A DNA stretch of 62,383 nt, from the NCBI GenBank assembly GCA_964388955.1, contig CAYMCO010000034.1:1-62383 (forward strand), given 5' to 3'. Positions 1 through 8,016 of this stretch are shown one piece after another. Source of the stretch: CAYMCO01 sp964388955. GTDB taxonomy: Bacteria; Chloroflexota; Anaerolineae; Anaerolineales; E44-bin32. A program made the translations under genes and the position numbers. How positions within the stretch are numbered: the first letter of the stretch is position 1; each line of letters begins with the position of its first letter. A model generated the notes under the pieces. It was given only the letters and a program-made list of their open reading frames with translations. It made no database searches and had not been told where the DNA came from.

Positions 1-97
1 GGGGGGTGGCCCCGCCCCGCGCCGCCCGGGGGTGCGGGGGCGCCGCGTCCCGCCGCCCCGCGCCGCAGCGGATCTCCGAATAGGATCTTGCTGGGCT
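1..97. other. GC-rich edge region, no gene seen
   Basis: Very G+C-rich stretch downstream of folD at the window edge. It contains runs of G and C that could fold, but there is no clear terminator T-tract and no supported coding sequence. Confidence 0.4.
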
Positions 98-976
98 TCA
101 GCCGCTCGAACGCCGGGCGGAGCGCAGGGTATTGTTCAACAGCATGGCGATGGTCATGGGGCCGACACCCCTCGGCACGGGCGTGATGGCCCCCGCCACC
201 TCCACCGCCTCATCGAAGTTCACATCGCCCACCAGCCGGTAGCCTCGCTTGGCGCTGGGATCATCCACCCGATTGATGCCGACATCGATCACATAGGCAC
301 CCGGCTTGATCCAATCCCCACGCACCATCTGGGCCCGCCCGATGGCCGCCACGAGCACATCCGCCCCCCGGCACTTGCCCGCGAGGTCCTGCGTGCGGGA
401 GTGGCAGATGGTCACAGTCGAGTTTTCCTTCACCAGGAGCAGGGCGACGGGCATGCCCACGATATTGGAGCGCCCCAGCACCACCGCATTGGCCCCTTCC
501 AGCTCCGCCCCCGACTCCTTCAGCAGATAGATGACACCCGCCGGGGTGCAGGGCACGAAAAGCGGCTCCCGGCCCTTCTGCGCCAGCCGGCCAATGTTGA
601 TGGGGTGGAAACCGTCCACATCCTTCTCGATGCTGATCGCTCGCAGGACGGCCTCCTCGTCCAGTCCGGCGGGCAGCGGCAGCTGCACCAGTATGCCATG
701 CACCTTGGGGTTGGCATTCAGTTCCTTCACCAGACCCTCCACCTCAGCCTGGCTGGCGTCGGCCGGCAGTTCATGGTGGAGCGATTCGATACCCACCTCG
801 GCGCAGGCCTTACGCTTCATCCGGACATAAGTGTGGGAGGCCGGGTCGTCCCCCACCAACACGGTCGCCAGCCCAGGCCGCTCCCCCCCGCTGGCGAGCA
901 ACTCCTCCACCCCCCTGCCGACATTGGCGCGCAGTTCCTCAGCGATGGCTCTCCCGTCTATGATCTTCGCAGTCAT
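98..976 (-). CDS. folD: FolD bifunctional methylenetetrahydrofolate dehydrogenase / cyclohydrolase
   Basis: FolD interconverts 5,10-methylene-THF, methenyl-THF and 10-formyl-THF in the cytosol, supplying one-carbon units. The 292-residue product has the family length. Visible hallmarks are the catalytic Tyr50/Lys54 in SHTYVRMKRKA, KDVDGFHP (about 119-125), the nucleotide-binding VLGRSNIVGMP (166-176), and the C-terminal PVPRGVGPMT. The ATG at 976 is preceded by a good GGGGAGA ribosome binding site. It is divergent from the two-component genes and has no operon partner inside the window. Nothing unusual was seen in the protein. Confidence 0.97.
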   Translation of the reverse strand: MTAKIIDGRAIAEELRANVGRGVEELLASGGERPGLATVLVGDDPASHTYVRMKRKACAEVGIESLHHELPADASQAEVEGLVKELNANPKVHGILVQLPLPAGLDEEAVLRAISIEKDVDGFHPINIGRLAQKGREPLFVPCTPAGVIYLLKESGAELEGANAVVLGRSNIVGMPVALLLVKENSTVTICHSRTQDLAGKCRGADVLVAAIGRAQMVRGDWIKPGAYVIDVGINRVDDPSAKRGYRLVGDVNFDEAVEVAGAITPVPRGVGPMTIAMLLNNTLRSARRSSG

Positions 977-1337
977 GATTTCTCCCCTTGGTCGTGGTTG
1001 GGCCAGAACGCGTGGCTTCGCCCCGCTGAATTCTCGCTCGGCGACTCAGCCGCTCTTCACAGACATATTATGCACAAGCGATTGGCGTGCCACAAGGATA
1101 ATGATACCGGCGCTCCCAAGATGAGTTTCCTATCCTTCCTGATGTGGGGCCAATCCGTCTCCGAGAATCCTAGGTCTGTCCCAAGGCCCCTGGCTCATTC
1201 CATTGCGCGTTCCAGCTCCCCACCCAGCAACGGCCCCTCCGTATGCGGGACATTGCCCATGTTCGTCGCCGTTGGCCGTTTATGGAGATGCGCGCTATGG
1301 GCGCATCCCTCCACTATGCCCCCCTTCTTGGCCGGGC

Positions 1338-1343
1338 TATAAT
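1338..1343 (+). promoter_or_regulatory. TATAAT -10 box of a probable leaderless transcript
   Basis: A perfect TATAAT ends 6 nt before the ATG at 1350, so transcription would start at or next to the start codon. No ribosome binding site and no clear -35 are seen. The rest of the divergent gap 977-1349 holds nothing else I can support. Confidence 0.6.
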
Positions 1344-1349
1344 GCCCCC

Positions 1350-2024
1350 ATGACGAGCATACTGATCGTCGAGGACGACGCTACGGTACGAGACACCCTG
1401 GCCCTGAACTTGAGGGCGGAGGGCTATGAGGTCTTCACCGCGGCCGATGGTGAAGGGGGCCTGCGGCAAGCCCGTGAGCTCGAGCCCGATCTGGTGGTGC
1501 TCGACGTGATGCTTCCCGAACTGGATGGGCTCACTGTATGCCGCATCTTGCGTCGCGAGAGCCAGGTGCCCATCATCCTGCTCACCGCGCGCGGCACGGA
1601 GACGGATAAGATCATCGGACTGGAAACCGGCGCGGACGATTACATCGTCAAACCCTTTTCCCTGGGGGAATTTCTCGCCCGCGTGCGCGCCGCCCTCCGG
1701 CGCGGACGGGCGGCCGAGCCGAGAGACGAATTGGAGGCCGGCGATATCCGGCTCGACCTGATCGGGCGGCGCGCCCACCTGAGAGACCAGGAGCTGCAGC
1801 TCGCCCCGAGGGAGTTTGAGCTGCTCTCCACTCTGATCCGCAACAAGGGGGCGGTGTTGACGCGCGACCTGCTGCTGGCGAGCGTCTGGGGCGACAGCTA
1901 TGTGGGCGATGGGCGCACCGTCGACGTGCACATCCGATGGCTGCGCCAGAAGATCGAACAAGACGCTTCCAATCCCCAGCGCATCGTCACTGTCCGGGGC
2001 GTTGGCTACCGGTTTGAGGAGTGA
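1350..2024 (+). CDS. OmpR/PhoB-family response regulator
   Basis: A 224-residue DNA-binding response regulator. The receiver domain (1-115) has the acidic pair in VEDD, the phosphoacceptor Asp52 in VVLDVMLPE, Thr79 and Lys101 (VKPFS). A winged-helix Trans_reg_C domain follows (about 130-222, ending TVRGVGYRFEE). It sits 3 nt before a PhoR-like kinase gene and on the same side of the window as pst genes and PHO-box-like repeats, so a PhoP/PhoB role in phosphate control is likely but inferred. The ATG at 1350 was chosen because the receiver fold begins there and a TATAAT lies just upstream; a longer in-frame start at 1203 would add an unrelated leader. Confidence 0.93.
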   Translation: MTSILIVEDDATVRDTLALNLRAEGYEVFTAADGEGGLRQARELEPDLVVLDVMLPELDGLTVCRILRRESQVPIILLTARGTETDKIIGLETGADDYIVKPFSLGEFLARVRAALRRGRAAEPRDELEAGDIRLDLIGRRAHLRDQELQLAPREFELLSTLIRNKGAVLTRDLLLASVWGDSYVGDGRTVDVHIRWLRQKIEQDASNPQRIVTVRGVGYRFEE

Positions 2025-2027
2025 GGT

Positions 2028-3176
2028 ATGGAATGGGGGTGGATCGCGATCCTTGGGGTCTTGGTAACCGCCTTCGCGGGGATGTGGCTGCGCGAGCGAT
2101 CCGCGCGGCGAGAGGTCGCGCGCCAGATGCGCAGGCGAGTCAGAGACGCCGAGCAGGCGCTACAAGCCAGCCGCCACAAGGCAGACCGGCTGTACTCGGT
2201 AATCCAGGCCAGCAATGACACCTTCCTGCTCGTGGATAAGGGGCTCTATCTGGAGTACGCGAGCCCTGGCGCCCAGGAACTCTTCGGTCCTCCCGAGGAT
2301 CACCGAACTCTGATCCGCTTCACCCAGAACCTGGAATTGGAGCGTCTTGCGCGGGAGGCAATTGAGCTCGGAGAGGAATGCACCAGCCAGGACATCCAAA
2401 TCGATGGTCACACATACCAGGCGCGCGCACTGCCCACTATGGATCGGGTGAGCATCGCCATGACGGACATCTCCGAGTTCCTGCGCCTGAGCCGGGCCCG
2501 ACAGGATATGGTCGCCAACCTCTCCCACGAGCTGCGCACGCCGCTTACCTCGCTCCGATTGCTGGCCGACACCCTGCAGACCCCCACCGGGCAGAAAGCG
2601 GAGGTCGCGCCCGATCTGATCGACAAGATCGCCGGCGAAGTGACCGCGCTGGAGCAGATCACCACTGAAATGATGGATCTGGCAGCCATCGAATCCGGAC
2701 GTCAAGCCATGCGGCTCGTCCCGCTCCCGGTGCAAGAGATCCTGGACGAACCGATCAGCCGTCTGGCGCCGGAGGTCAAGCGCAAGCAGATTCGTCTACG
2801 CGTCGAGGCCCCAGAAGGGATCGAGATCCTCGCGGACCCAATTCAAGCCGCGCGCGCCGTGCAGAACGTGCTCCACAACGCGCTGAAGTTCACGCCCGAC
2901 GAAGGGCAGATTACCGTAGCGGTGACGCATGGACCGTCGGATGCGCTGGTTGTAGTCTCTATCGAGGACAGCGGGCCCGGCGTATACCCGGACGAGCTGA
3001 AACGCATCTTCGAACGTTTCTACCGCGGTGACCGCGCTCGAGGGACCCCGGGCACCGGATTGGGCCTGGCCATCGCCCGACATATCCTGGCCGCGCACGG
3101 CGGCACCATCTGGGCCGAAAACCAGCCGCCCCCTAGGAGCGGTGCGGTCTTCCATCTCGCATTTCAAACTGCCTAG
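2028..3176 (+). CDS. PhoR-like sensor histidine kinase
   Basis: A 382-residue membrane-anchored sensor kinase. One N-terminal transmembrane segment (about 4-20) is followed by a short coiled region, a PAS-like domain (55-150), a HisKA domain with the H-box NLSHELRTPLTSL (His167), and a HATPase domain with N-box QNVLHNALKFTPD, G1 EDSGPGVY and G2 GTPGTGLGLAIA. The domain order is that of PhoR. It starts 3 nt after the response regulator, so the two are cotranscribed. No large extracytoplasmic loop is present; the input is probably cytoplasmic, for example through PhoU/Pst as in other PhoR systems (inference). A mutated paralogue lies at 8349-9360. Confidence 0.93.
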   Translation: MEWGWIAILGVLVTAFAGMWLRERSARREVARQMRRRVRDAEQALQASRHKADRLYSVIQASNDTFLLVDKGLYLEYASPGAQELFGPPEDHRTLIRFTQNLELERLAREAIELGEECTSQDIQIDGHTYQARALPTMDRVSIAMTDISEFLRLSRARQDMVANLSHELRTPLTSLRLLADTLQTPTGQKAEVAPDLIDKIAGEVTALEQITTEMMDLAAIESGRQAMRLVPLPVQEILDEPISRLAPEVKRKQIRLRVEAPEGIEILADPIQAARAVQNVLHNALKFTPDEGQITVAVTHGPSDALVVVSIEDSGPGVYPDELKRIFERFYRGDRARGTPGTGLGLAIARHILAAHGGTIWAENQPPPRSGAVFHLAFQTA

Positions 3177-3227
3177 ACTTCCCCCTCCATCTTCCCGCGA
3201 TGTAAGATGAGCCCCGCGCCCGCTTGG

Positions 3228-3242
3228 AAGCCGAAACGGCTT
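3228..3242. terminator. Small hairpin between convergent genes
   Basis: AAGCCG-AAA-CGGCTT, a 6-bp stem with a 3-nt loop, lies between the kinase gene and the surE end. There is no real T-tract on either strand, so a bidirectional terminator role is only possible. Confidence 0.3.
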
Positions 3243-3246
3243 GGAA

Positions 3247-4007
3247 TTATCCCAGGTATGCGGAATCTACTTCCAATGCGATGTCGGTTGGCGAGCTGCC
3301 CATCGACCGGAGCGAATCCCGGTCGGTGAGGTCCAGCCTCAGGGGGGTGAGCGAGACCAACCCGTTCTCCACCGACCAGCGGTCGCTGCGTGGATCCGGG
3401 TTCGTCAGTGGCTCAGCGGCAAACCAGAAGTGCTGCCTGCCCATGGGATCGTGTCCTTCACGACTTTGCCGTTGTACGATCGGACAGATTGGTGCGTCCA
3501 ACGGATGCCGTGGGGATGTTGAGGGAAGTTGACGTTCACCAGTGCGGGCGCCTGCCCTTCGATCATCATTTGAATGACCAGCGCCAGGTACTCCTCCAGT
3601 GGGGCGAAATCTGGGGCCTCGCCGTTCAAATGTAGGCTGAAAGCCGCCGATCTGACCCCCAGCAGCGCGGCCTGCTTCGCAGCCGCGACCGTCCCGGAGT
3701 GCCAGATATCGTGCCCCAGGTTGCTGCCCAGATTGATGTCTGAGAGCACCATGTCCGCGCCCTCCCAGCGGTATAGACCGAGAGCAACGCAATCCGCGGG
3801 CGTGCCATTTACCCGATAAGCCTCGATATTGCCCATTTCGGCGCGGTGGTACTGCAACGGACGTTGGATTGTGATCGCGTGGCCCATGGCCGATTGTTCA
3901 ATGTCCGGTGCCACCACGCGGACCTTCCCGAATCGGGATGCCACCTCGGCAAGTGCCACCAATCCGGGGCTGAAGATGCCGTCATCATTGGATACGAGAA
4001 TTCGCAT
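3247..4007 (-). pseudogene. surE: SurE 5'/3'-nucleotidase, split by a one-base frameshift
   Basis: SurE dephosphorylates nucleoside monophosphates. The ATG at 4007 has an AGGAGA ribosome binding site and begins MRILVSNDDGIFSPG, with the metal-binding NDD, followed by NGTPADCVALGL and VLSDINLGSNLG. The reading frame runs into a stop at 3405, but the family C-terminus (DPMGRQHFWF ... GLVSLTPLRLDLT) continues in another frame down to 3247. One missing base near 3451-3458 rejoins both parts as VVKD/DPMGRQ. It is either a true disruption or a sequencing or assembly error. A PHO box lies 135-185 nt upstream, suggesting phosphate-starvation control. Confidence 0.85.
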
Positions 4008-4139
4008 GTATACGTCTCCTGTTGATTCGTAGATAGTCCATAGTCTTCCGTTATCAATCCAGGCCGCTTTTCGACCGCCTTGAACATGCCTTTGGCAAGC
4101 CTTTACACACGCCCTGGGTTGCGGACTCACATTGCCCAG

Positions 4140-4192
4140 AGCATACTGGAGTATCCTTATCCAGTATTTAAGTCGAGGTTAACGGCGGTTAA
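4140..4192 (-). promoter_or_regulatory. PHO-box-like direct repeat and -10 box upstream of surE
   Basis: Read on the minus strand there are four units beginning at 4192 (TTAACC), 4182 (TTAACC), 4171 (TTAAAT) and 4160 (ATAAGG), spaced 10, 11 and 11 bp. A -10-like TATGCT starts 15 nt after the fourth unit (4145-4140). The same geometry is found before pstS and at 7957. The predicted leader to the surE ATG is about 125 nt. The remaining gap 4193-4332 shows no gene. Confidence 0.55.
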
Positions 4193-4332
4193 CAGTCGGC
4201 GGCACGAGGCGAGCCAAGGCACGGGCCATGGAAGATGCGCAGGCAAATGTTTTTGGGAGCGAGCTCACATACTCGGTTGGGATGGCAAGGGGAGTTCCTC
4301 GCGAGGAGCCTAGGATGAACGCGTGGGCAGGG

Positions 4333-4554
4333 TCAGGGCAGCAGGCGCCCAGGTTCCTTGCCGAACCGGATCAGCAGTTGGCGCACCTCATCCAGGGTCG
4401 GGACATTATGGCCCATGCCACGCTTTTGCACTTTGGACGCCCCTCCGGGGCCAAGCTCAAGATACTCTGCGCGCATCAGCGATCTTGCCTCGATAGGGAA
4501 ATGGTCGACGCGCAAGCTGAAATCCGCAATCAAATCTCCGATGATTGTGATCAT
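4333..4554 (-). pseudogene. PfkB-family kinase with a large in-frame internal deletion
   Basis: The 73-residue product begins like a PfkB sugar/nucleoside kinase (MITIIGDLIADFSLRVDHFP ... LELGPGGA) and then changes abruptly to a typical PfkB C-terminal tail (KVQKRGMGHNVPTLDEVRQLL). About 200 or more middle residues, including the GAGD catalytic segment, are missing, and the junction near 4436-4446 keeps the frame. It overlaps the upstream ATPase stop by ATGA, so it was the last gene of the ECF operon. It cannot be an active kinase as read. It could be a real deletion or an assembly collapse. Confidence 0.7.
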
Positions 4555-5363
4555 GACCGCGATGCAAGCCTTTCTTCGTAATCGGACAGGAATGCGTCCA
4601 CACTGAGCGGCACACTACCCAAGCCCACGCCATCCGCCAACCTCACCAACTGCGGTGCTTCCAATCCGGCCTCGCGCAGCAGATCCATCTGCCGGAAGAC
4701 CTGTCCGCCGCTCCCTTCCCCCAGGATCCGTCCATCGGCCATCACAATGAAGCGATCAAGGTGCTCGGCGCAGAAATCCAGGTCGTGTGAAATCACGACC
4801 ATTGTGCGTCCAGCGGCGCGGCTCTTCTCCAGGATAGATGACAGCCTGGATACTCCGAATCGGTCGAGCCCCATGGTGGGCTCATCCAGCACCAACACCG
4901 GCGTCTGCATAGATAGGACGGAGGCCAATCCCAGCATCTTGCGTTCAGAAGGGAGCAGGTCGAAGGGATGTGCCTCGGCCTTGTCCGCCAATCCCACCTG
5001 CTCCAAGGCAGCCCGGACCGCGGTCTCGATTTCGTGATGGCATTTCTGGAGGTTCTTGGGCCCGAAGGCCACCTCGTCGAAAACCCTGTTTTGAAAGAGC
5101 TGTTCATCGGGATTCTGGAACACGTAGCCGACCAGGCGCGCCATCTGGGCGACCGTCTCCATCCGCGTATTCCTTCCGCGCACCAGTACTCGCCCGGCGG
5201 TCGGCCGGAGGAGGCTGTTGAAATGCTTCGCGAGCGTCGTCTTACCGGCCCCGTTCTCCCCGATGAGCGCCACCTGCTCCCCGCGGCCGACGCTGAGGTT
5301 GATCCCCCGCAGCGCCTGGACTCCAGACGGGTAAGCGAAGCTCGCCGCCTCTACCTCGATCAT
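4551..5363 (-). CDS. ECF transporter ATPase subunit A2
   Basis: A 270-residue ABC ATPase of an energy-coupling factor importer. Walker A GENGAGKT, a Q-loop in VFQNPDEQLFQ (typical of EcfA), a weakly conserved signature region (DLLPSERKMLGLASVL), Walker B VLVLDEPTMGLD and a switch His in VVISHDLDF are visible. The signature lacks the usual LSGGQ; LLPSERK is a degenerate form, so this half-site may be less active. The ATG at 5363 overlaps the A1 stop (ATGA), indicating translational coupling. It pairs with A1 to drive the S/T membrane complex. Confidence 0.9.
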   Translation of the reverse strand: MIEVEAASFAYPSGVQALRGINLSVGRGEQVALIGENGAGKTTLAKHFNSLLRPTAGRVLVRGRNTRMETVAQMARLVGYVFQNPDEQLFQNRVFDEVAFGPKNLQKCHHEIETAVRAALEQVGLADKAEAHPFDLLPSERKMLGLASVLSMQTPVLVLDEPTMGLDRFGVSRLSSILEKSRAAGRTMVVISHDLDFCAEHLDRFIVMADGRILGEGSGGQVFRQMDLLREAGLEAPQLVRLADGVGLGSVPLSVDAFLSDYEERLASRS

Positions 5364-6199
5364 GTCTGGAAGAATCCCACAGCCTGGCTCAACGTCAGCG
5401 GGAGCGGGTGGTCCGTCGAGACCAAACCGCGCGCCTGGGCTTCCCGAGCTGCAACCGTGTAACGACTGAGATGAACGCCGATTTCCGAGATCCAGGGTTC
5501 CGAAAGCACCTTGGGCGGCGCTCCGTCCGCCACAATCCGGCCTCCATTCAAACACAAGATCCGATCCCCGAATTCAGCCAGCCACTCCAGCTTCGCCTCG
5601 ACCAGGATCACCGTCGTGCGGCGAGTTTCTGTCAGGTCATGCAAGAGAGAGAAGACCTCGCGGGCGCCTATTGGGTCTAGCTGGGAAGTGGGCTCATCCA
5701 ACACCAGCACTTCTGGCCGCATCGCCAGGACCGAGGCGATGGCCAGGCGCTGCTGTTGACCCCCGGAAAGCGCAAAGGGGGAGCGGTCCGCCACTGCCTC
5801 CAATCCGCACTGATGCAGCGTTTCCTCGACACGCAAGTGCATCTCAGATCGAGGAATCCCGAGATTCTCGAGCCCAAAGGCGACCTCCTCCTTCACGCTG
5901 TATCGCGCGCCGGTGATCTGGCTGAACGGATTCTGGAAAACCAAGCCGATCTTGCCCGAATGCTCCTCTAGAGGGATCCGGGAGATGTCCACATCATCGA
6001 GCTTCACCCCGCCGCTCATATCTCCACCGTAGTAGTGGGGTACCATCCCCGATAGCGCATAACACAGGGTGGACTTTCCCGCGCCGTTGGGTCCGATGAC
6101 GCCGCAGAGCTGCCCCGCGGGGATCTCTAGGTCGATAGCTTCGAGCGCGGGGCGGGCTGCGCCCGGGTAGGTATAGGTGAACCCGCTGACTCGGATCAC
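5360..6199 (-). CDS. ECF transporter ATPase subunit A1
   Basis: A 279-residue ABC ATPase, partner of the next ATPase. It has Walker A GPNGAGKS, Q-loop VFQNPFSQITG, a canonical signature LSGGQQQRLAIA, Walker B VLVLDEPTSQLD, and EAKLEWLAEF where the switch region falls, with Glu in place of the usual His. The GTG start at 6199 overlaps the ecfT stop as GTGA and begins right at the ABC fold (VIRVSGFTY). Longer in-frame starts would run back through ecfT and are rejected. A1 carries the intact signature and A2 the degenerate one. Confidence 0.9.
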   Translation of the reverse strand: MIRVSGFTYTYPGAARPALEAIDLEIPAGQLCGVIGPNGAGKSTLCYALSGMVPHYYGGDMSGGVKLDDVDISRIPLEEHSGKIGLVFQNPFSQITGARYSVKEEVAFGLENLGIPRSEMHLRVEETLHQCGLEAVADRSPFALSGGQQQRLAIASVLAMRPEVLVLDEPTSQLDPIGAREVFSLLHDLTETRRTTVILVEAKLEWLAEFGDRILCLNGGRIVADGAPPKVLSEPWISEIGVHLSRYTVAAREAQARGLVSTDHPLPLTLSQAVGFFQT

Positions 6200-6978
6200 C
6201 CTGAAATCACTCCGAGGATGCGGCGGAGGATCAGCAGCCCAGCGATCAGAAGCATCCCCCAACGGGCCGAGACCTGCCAGGAATTGTCCACTAGCTGGAC
6301 ATAGTTGGTCCGCCTGCCTGGCCGGCTGAAGGCGCGCACCTCCAGGGCCATGGCACGCTCGTCCAGCTCGAGGATGCTGCTCAGCACCAGCGGTGCGACC
6401 AAGGGAACCAGAGTGCGCGCGCGACGGAAAATGGAGCCCTCCGTCTCCAGACCCCGGGAGCGCTGCGCGTCCAATATGGTCTGGGCGCGGTTTTGAAACC
6501 GCGGGCTTATCTGCAGTGAGGTCAGGACGATATAGGCAATCTGGCGCGGCAACCCGGCTTCGGTCAGTGAGGACATGAGCATGTCGGGGCGGGTGACCAA
6601 CATCAACAGGATGGCCGTGCCCAGCCATACCAACAGACGGGCAGTGAAGGCCGCCGCCAGGTTCGCGCCTTCCAGCTTGTAGGCAAGAGGGCCAAGCTGG
6701 AACAGGACTTGCTCACCGGCCGCAAAAAAGCCTTGGATGAGAAAGAGGGAAAGTGCAAAGGGCCAGACGATCAGAGCGCTCGCCCGCAGGAAGCGCTTCA
6801 GCACCCTGCCCCACAGCGCCAGCGGGAGCAGGCCGCCAATGTACATCGATAGAATTGACGCGATGGTCGGGAGTGTTGCCGCGGCCACGACGAAGAGGAC
6901 CGCGGCCGTCAGCTTGGTCAGCGGATGCAGGCGATGCAATCCGCTGTTACGGTCAATATAGAGCGTGGGTGTTTGCAT
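6196..6978 (-). CDS. ecfT: ECF transporter transmembrane subunit T (EcfT/CbiQ family)
   Basis: A 260-residue membrane protein with about five to six hydrophobic segments (30-60, 70-90, 105-128 and 240-258 the clearest). The cytoplasmic coupling region has two Ala-Arg-type motifs, AQRSRGLE and ERAMALEVRAF, which contact the ATPases in this family. It is the scaffold between the substrate-binding S component and the ATPases. It follows the S gene by 99 nt, a gap that carries a strong hairpin, and overlaps A1 by GTGA. No clear ribosome binding site precedes the ATG. Confidence 0.92.
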   Translation of the reverse strand: MQTPTLYIDRNSGLHRLHPLTKLTAAVLFVVAAATLPTIASILSMYIGGLLPLALWGRVLKRFLRASALIVWPFALSLFLIQGFFAAGEQVLFQLGPLAYKLEGANLAAAFTARLLVWLGTAILLMLVTRPDMLMSSLTEAGLPRQIAYIVLTSLQISPRFQNRAQTILDAQRSRGLETEGSIFRRARTLVPLVAPLVLSSILELDERAMALEVRAFSRPGRRTNYVQLVDNSWQVSARWGMLLIAGLLILRRILGVISG

Positions 6979-7067
6979 CTAGAGTCAGGCCCAACAGCGG
7001 GATAGGCTTGCACTGCCAGAGCGATGCTGCCCGCCTGGAACAAGCCGCTCACTCCCCGCAGGGGGAT

Positions 7068-7087
7068 CGTCGGATACCTATCCGACG
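7068..7087. repeat. 20-nt inverted repeat at the end of the ECF S gene
   Basis: CGTCGGATA and TATCCGACG flank two bases, giving a perfect 9-bp stem that overlaps the last codons and stop of the S-component gene. There is no T-tract. It could lower read-through into ecfT or protect the upstream mRNA (inference). Confidence 0.5.
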
Positions 7088-7653
7088 GAGAACCGCGATT
7101 GCAGCCGACTCGGAAGCGCCCGCAAGATGCCCCAGACGATGAAGAAGGTGGCCGCCTTGTCCAGGGGATCGGAGACGACCCCTTGGGCCATATTGGCGCC
7201 CAGCATATCCAAACCGGCTGCCCGGAAGATAGCGACCAGGGCATCCGTCCCGCTCCCCGTGACCCCTCCGAAGACATAGGCCGCGATGGGGGCGGAGAGG
7301 ATGGCGGCGATCACCCCAGTGATCAACCCGGCGATGATCGATTTCCACCAGACCCGCATCCAATCCCCGCTCCGAAAGGCGCCGGCCAGCGCGCCGATGA
7401 TGGCGGCTACCCCTGCCCACGCCACGGCCTCAGGGAATAGTCCCGTGAGCGTCCATACGAAGTTGGCCAGGAATCCGGTCAATGCACCTGCCCATGGGCC
7501 GACGAGCACGCCGACCAACACTGTTCCGATGGAATCCAAATAAAGCGGGACTTTCACCGCCAGCACGAGCTGGCCGACGGCGATGTTGATCGCGATCGCG
7601 ACCGGGATCATCACCAGTGCGCGTGTGGTGAATTCTCTTCTCACACGATCCAT
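7078..7653 (-). CDS. ECF transporter substrate-binding S component, substrate unknown
   Basis: A 191-residue integral membrane protein with about six hydrophobic segments. The early VPLYLDSIGTVLVGVLVGPW and the following ALTGFLANFVWTL are typical of one family of ECF S components, which bind vitamins or other small nutrients. The ATG at 7653 has a strong AAGGAGG ribosome binding site. It heads the operon S-T-A1-A2-(PfkB remnant). The kinase remnant hints at a substrate phosphorylated after uptake, such as a nucleoside or vitamin precursor. No riboswitch lies upstream, since the predicted leader is only about 30 nt, so the substrate cannot be named. Confidence 0.82.
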   Translation of the reverse strand: MDRVRREFTTRALVMIPVAIAINIAVGQLVLAVKVPLYLDSIGTVLVGVLVGPWAGALTGFLANFVWTLTGLFPEAVAWAGVAAIIGALAGAFRSGDWMRVWWKSIIAGLITGVIAAILSAPIAAYVFGGVTGSGTDALVAIFRAAGLDMLGANMAQGVVSDPLDKAATFFIVWGILRALPSRLQSRFSVG

Positions 7654-7689
7654 GCTCGCCTCCTTCTCTTCCGCTTCGCGGTTATCTGC

Positions 7690-7718
7690 AATATACGCTA
7701 CGCTTTGCCGCATGTAAA
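7690..7718 (-). promoter_or_regulatory. Sigma70-type promoter of the ECF operon
   Basis: On the minus strand TTTACA (7718-7713), a 17-nt spacer and TATATT (7695-7690) precede the S-component ATG by about 37 nt. The remaining upstream stretch 7719-7956 shows no gene. Confidence 0.65.
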
Positions 7719-7956
7719 GCCGGGATAGGATCGGCGCATGCGAACTTGAGGCAAGAGTACCTCCCTCCCAGGCTTGACCCAGCCACTTCGGACAGATGCC
7801 CGCCAATTCAGATAGACGCACCTGTGAACCCCCTTGTCCCCTCCCCAGCTTCAGCTCGGCCTCCCTGACGTGACGGAAGTTGGGGAGAGAGCCTTCGCGT
7901 GCGATGATGGGCACAACGGCAGCCTCGATCGAGTGTGTCCTCTTCACCGGTACGCG

Positions 7957-8009
7957 TTAACGTAGCTTAACGATCTCTTGATCCTGGCTTAAGTCAGGGG
8001 AGATAGCCT
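7957..8009 (+). promoter_or_regulatory. PHO-box-like direct repeat and -10 box
   Basis: Units start at 7957 (TTAACG), 7967 (TTAACG), 7978 (TTGATC) and 7989 (TTAAGT), spaced 10, 11 and 11 bp. A TANNNT -10 (TAGCCT, 8004-8009) begins 15 nt after the last unit. The geometry matches the pstS and surE sites. It faces a small ORF at 8017 and the kinase pseudogene. Confidence 0.55.
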
Positions 8010-8016
8010 GCGGATG

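Noticed and set aside
6200..6628. A possible long N-terminus for the first ECF ATPase
   Set aside because: It overlaps ecfT in another frame; the ABC fold begins at the GTG at 6199.
7654..7956. A riboswitch upstream of the ECF S gene
   Set aside because: The likely promoter leaves a leader of only about 30 nt, and no thiamine, cobalamin or other known motif was seen.
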